Shown here in pieces: positions 61,198 to 63,290 of a stretch of DNA of 63,290 bases. Both the position numbers and the translations under genes were made by a program. The DNA comes from Terriglobia bacterium (GTDB taxonomy: Bacteria; Acidobacteriota; Terriglobia; JAJPHL01), in NCBI GenBank assembly GCA_021325275.1, contig JAJPHL010000033.1, forward strand, positions 1 to 63,290, in the 5' to 3' direction. Within the stretch, counting starts at the first letter, position 1. Each line of letters opens with the position of its first letter. The notes beneath the pieces are model-generated. The model had not been told where the DNA came from, made no database searches, and was given only the letters and a program-made list of their open reading frames with translations.

Positions 61198-62697
61198 CTA
61201 GCGATTTGCGATCTTGCTGTGACTTTGGCCGTAGGTGAAATAGACCACTAGGCCCACCACCAGCCACACGATCAAGCGCATCCATGTGGCAAATGGCAGG
61301 CTGGCCATCAGCCCGGCTGAAACCAGGATGCCCATAATCGGCGTGAATGGCATCCACGGCGCGCGGAAGGGACGCGGCAAGTCGGGACGCCGCGACCGCA
61401 ACATCCAAACGCCCGCCGAGACGATCACGAACGCCAGCAGCGTTCCGATGTTCACGAGATCGCCCAGCGTACCAATAGGAATCGTCGCGCCGAAAAACGC
61501 CACCACAATTCCCACGATGATTGTGGAGATCCACGGCGTCTTGCGCGTGGGATGAATCGCGCCGGCCGATGCGGGCAGCAGGCCGTCGCGCGACATCGCG
61601 TAGAATACGCGCGATTGCCCGAGCAGCATCACCAGCATCGTTGTGCTCAGCCCCAAGATCGTGCCGAAGCGCACCAGAGTCCCGCCCCACGACACGCCCG
61701 TTGCGTCCATGCCCAGCGCCACCGGCGCCGCGACCATCAGGCGGCGATACGGCACAATCGCCGTGAGCAAACCCGCGACAACAATGTAGAGCACTGTGCA
61801 GATGGCCAGTGATCCCAGAATGCCGATCGGCATGTCGCGCTGCGGATCCTTCGCTTCTTGCGCGGCCGTTGACACGGCGTCAAAGCCGATGTACGCGAAG
61901 AAAATCACCGACGCGCCGCGCGCAATGCCCGACCATCCGAATTTCCCGAACACGCCTTCGTTCGGCGGAATGAACGGATGCAGATTCTGGCGCGCTAGAT
62001 CGGGATGCGCGCTCACGAAGATCGCCGCCACGCCGATGAACACCAGCACCGTGGCGACTTTCACCGCCACCAGGACCGTGTTCAGCGTCGCCGACTCCTC
62101 GATGCCTAGCACCAGCACCGCCGTGACAACGAGGATTGCGACAAATGCCACCAAGTTGAACGCGGCGGTGGCGTGCGGCATTCCCGTGGTGTCGATTCCG
62201 GCCAGCGTCGCGAGCGGCGTCCAGCGACCTTGATACTTCACAAGCTCGGTGCCGGGCGTATCGATCAATTGCGGGGGAATCTCGATGCCGAGGGTGGCCA
62301 TGAGTCCCGAGAAATTCGCCGACCATCCGGAGGCCACGGTCGCCGCGCCGAAGGCATACTCCAGGACCAAGTCCCAGCCGATGATCCACGCAAAAATTTC
62401 GCCTAGCGTGGCGTATCCGTAGGTGTAGGCCGATCCGGCCACCGGGATCATCGAGGCGAACTCGGCGTAACACAATCCGGCGAAGACGCAGCCAAACGCC
62501 GACAGCACGAAGGAAAGGACGATCGCGGGTCCGGCGTTGGCGGCGGCCGCCGTTCCGGTGAGGACGAAGATGCCAACGCCGATAATCGCGCCGATGCCCA
62601 GGGAAATCAGGTTCCATGGTCCTAGGGCGCGGCGCAGCGTGCCGCTTTCGGCTTCCGCAAAGACGGTTTCAAGAGGTTTTGTTCGGAGCAAGTTCAT
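61198..62697 (-). CDS. APC superfamily amino-acid permease
   Basis: This 499-aa transporter has about 12-14 membrane helices. Helix 1 carries the unwound substrate-binding motif GIGAIIGVGIFVLTG (about residues 35-50). It resembles the cationic amino-acid transporter group (YfnA/CAT) in the long loop before helix 5, YAEFASMIPVAGSAYTYGYA and FFAYIGFDAVSTAAQEAKDPQRD (given in parts). It imports amino acids, perhaps basic ones. The substrate is by analogy only. A plain start ATG at 62697 is used. Confidence 0.9.
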   Translation of the reverse strand: MNLLRTKPLETVFAEAESGTLRRALGPWNLISLGIGAIIGVGIFVLTGTAAAANAGPAIVLSFVLSAFGCVFAGLCYAEFASMIPVAGSAYTYGYATLGEIFAWIIGWDLVLEYAFGAATVASGWSANFSGLMATLGIEIPPQLIDTPGTELVKYQGRWTPLATLAGIDTTGMPHATAAFNLVAFVAILVVTAVLVLGIEESATLNTVLVAVKVATVLVFIGVAAIFVSAHPDLARQNLHPFIPPNEGVFGKFGWSGIARGASVIFFAYIGFDAVSTAAQEAKDPQRDMPIGILGSLAICTVLYIVVAGLLTAIVPYRRLMVAAPVALGMDATGVSWGGTLVRFGTILGLSTTMLVMLLGQSRVFYAMSRDGLLPASAGAIHPTRKTPWISTIIVGIVVAFFGATIPIGTLGDLVNIGTLLAFVIVSAGVWMLRSRRPDLPRPFRAPWMPFTPIMGILVSAGLMASLPFATWMRLIVWLVVGLVVYFTYGQSHSKIANR

Positions 62698-62815
62698 GCC
62701 GCCAGTGTGCGGGAAGTCGCAGGTGACCGGCGGTGACGTTCAGGTGATTTTTTTGTGATGGCGTTGAAAACAGGGAAGGGGCGGCTGCCTTTATTCAAAG
62801 CGCGCCACCCCTTTC

Positions 62816-62859
62816 GAAACGTGCGGGTCGAAAACCTGCAAGTCGAAAACGTGCGGGCT
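62816..62859. repeat. Three 14-15-nt tandem units
   Basis: Three imperfect copies of gaaaacgtgcgggtc (gaaacgtgcgggtc, gaaaacctgcaagtc, gaaaacgtgcgggct) lie end to end and reach the stop codon of the PEGA-domain gene. It is another short-word array, with a 15-nt unit. Confidence 0.7.
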
Positions 62860-63268
62860 AAAGAGCCGGGTGCAAGTGGACCGTCTTGCCTAGCGCCACG
62901 TAAACGGATTCGTTAAATGCCGTCCGCTCGCCCTCGCGGATCTGTACATTGTAGCTTCCGGGGCGCAGATGCATCGTCTTGTTGTCATGCGTAGTGCCGG
63001 CATAGGACCCATTGATGAAGACTTGCGCGTCCTTCACCTTGGTATCGATCTTCACTTCGCCGGAATTCGGGTAGTAGCCGTAGCCGTATCCGTATCCGTA
63101 GGCAGGACCCCAATAAGGTCCCCAGTAAGGACCCCAGCCATAACCCCAGCCGGGACCGAAACCGCCGCCCACGAACACTCGAACGTGGCCGCGCTGCGCA
63201 CTCGCGGCCGGTACCACCGTCAAAACCGTGGCCAGTGCCAAGCCAAGAATCAGAAGTCCTCTTTTCAT
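62858..63268 (-). CDS. Secreted PEGA-domain protein
   Basis: This 136-aa protein has a signal peptide (MKRGLLILGLALATVLTVVP, cut after ASA). A Gly/Tyr/Trp/Pro-rich repeat follows (WGYGWGPYWGPYWGP, then YGYGYGYGYY). The C-terminal PEGA-type beta domain starts at about residue 70 (GEVKIDTKVKDAQVFINGSY, ending with TVHLHPAL). PEGA domains sit on cell-surface or kinase-attached proteins and often bind carbohydrate or protein. The low-complexity part suggests a surface role. GGAGG lies before the ATG. Confidence 0.88.
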   Translation of the reverse strand: MKRGLLILGLALATVLTVVPAASAQRGHVRVFVGGGFGPGWGYGWGPYWGPYWGPAYGYGYGYGYYPNSGEVKIDTKVKDAQVFINGSYAGTTHDNKTMHLRPGSYNVQIREGERTAFNESVYVALGKTVHLHPAL

Positions 63269-63290
63269 ATAACCTCCAATCCGCGGGCCC

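Overview
The window looks like a chromosomal segment of an Acidobacteriota soil bacterium, most likely from the Solibacter/Bryobacter side of the phylum. This rests on lineage-marking families read directly from the sequence. There is one ADOP-type MacB/FtsX permease with its N-terminal prefix domain (35566-38250). One M56 metallopeptidase is fused to a TIGR03435-type domain (30745-32544). Two secreted proteins end in the TIGR03437 domain first defined in Solibacter (9389-12736 and 49332-51257). The DNA is GC-rich. No rRNA, tRNA, prophage, insertion sequence or CRISPR array was seen.

Layout from left to right. 1-1.7 kb: an exported two-domain VOC protein and a convergent DinB-fold protein. 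1.9-7.0 kb (minus strand): a histidine-utilisation operon hutU-hutI-ftcD-cutC, without hutH. 7.1-9.4 kb: a VOC protein with an ECF-like sigma factor, then a BNR/Ycf48-like protein. 9.4-18.7 kb: a large BACON-like repeat protein, an exported amidase, a PAP2-fold protein with a broken catalytic motif next to ssb, and a Ser/Thr kinase with a polytopic C-terminus. 18.9-20.0 kb: a VOC gene facing a PadR regulator across two operator-like sites. 20.2-21.9 kb: a fluoride riboswitch with crcB and a DUF190 gene, a RelE-type toxin-antitoxin pair and a small unknown gene. 22.0-26.9 kb: translation genes rplM-rpsI and rpsB-tsf-pyrH-frr plus a retropepsin-like gene. 27.2-33.1 kb: an anchored coiled-coil protein, an S9 peptidase, and a BlaI/M56-TIGR03435/secreted-protein operon. 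33.1-38.8 kb: a TetR regulator with an acyl-CoA synthetase, the ADOP permease and two gene relics. 38.9-49 kb: rpsA, an MsbA-like ABC transporter, yicC-gmk-rpoZ-coaBC-UDG, feoAB and a CoxG-like gene. 49.3-58.8 kb: a copper monooxygenase-like/cytochrome c fusion, a YheT-like hydrolase, a membrane pyrophosphatase, inositol-phosphate synthase, a secreted DinB-like protein and a Tat-exported Gfo/Idh/MocA oxidoreductase. 58.8-63.3 kb: a ParDE pair, small unknown secreted proteins (one with a regular six-cysteine repeat), an APC amino-acid permease and a PEGA-domain protein.

Two genome-level patterns run through the window. First, most intergenic gaps hold hairpin-forming arrays of short tandem words, often 7 nt long, with the same words recurring kilobases apart. 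Two of these hairpins end 4-5 nt before the start codons of tsf and yicC, where a Shine-Dalgarno site should be. Second, at least a dozen genes without a Shine-Dalgarno sequence have a -10 box, often an extended TGn -10, only 5-9 nt before the start codon. That spacing predicts leaderless mRNAs, including for rpsA itself.

Other points to check are a decayed 3' end of a second acyl-CoA synthetase on the far side of the ADOP gene, a PAP2 protein lacking its nucleophilic histidine, and a BlaR1-like sensor whose ligand domain is replaced by TIGR03435.
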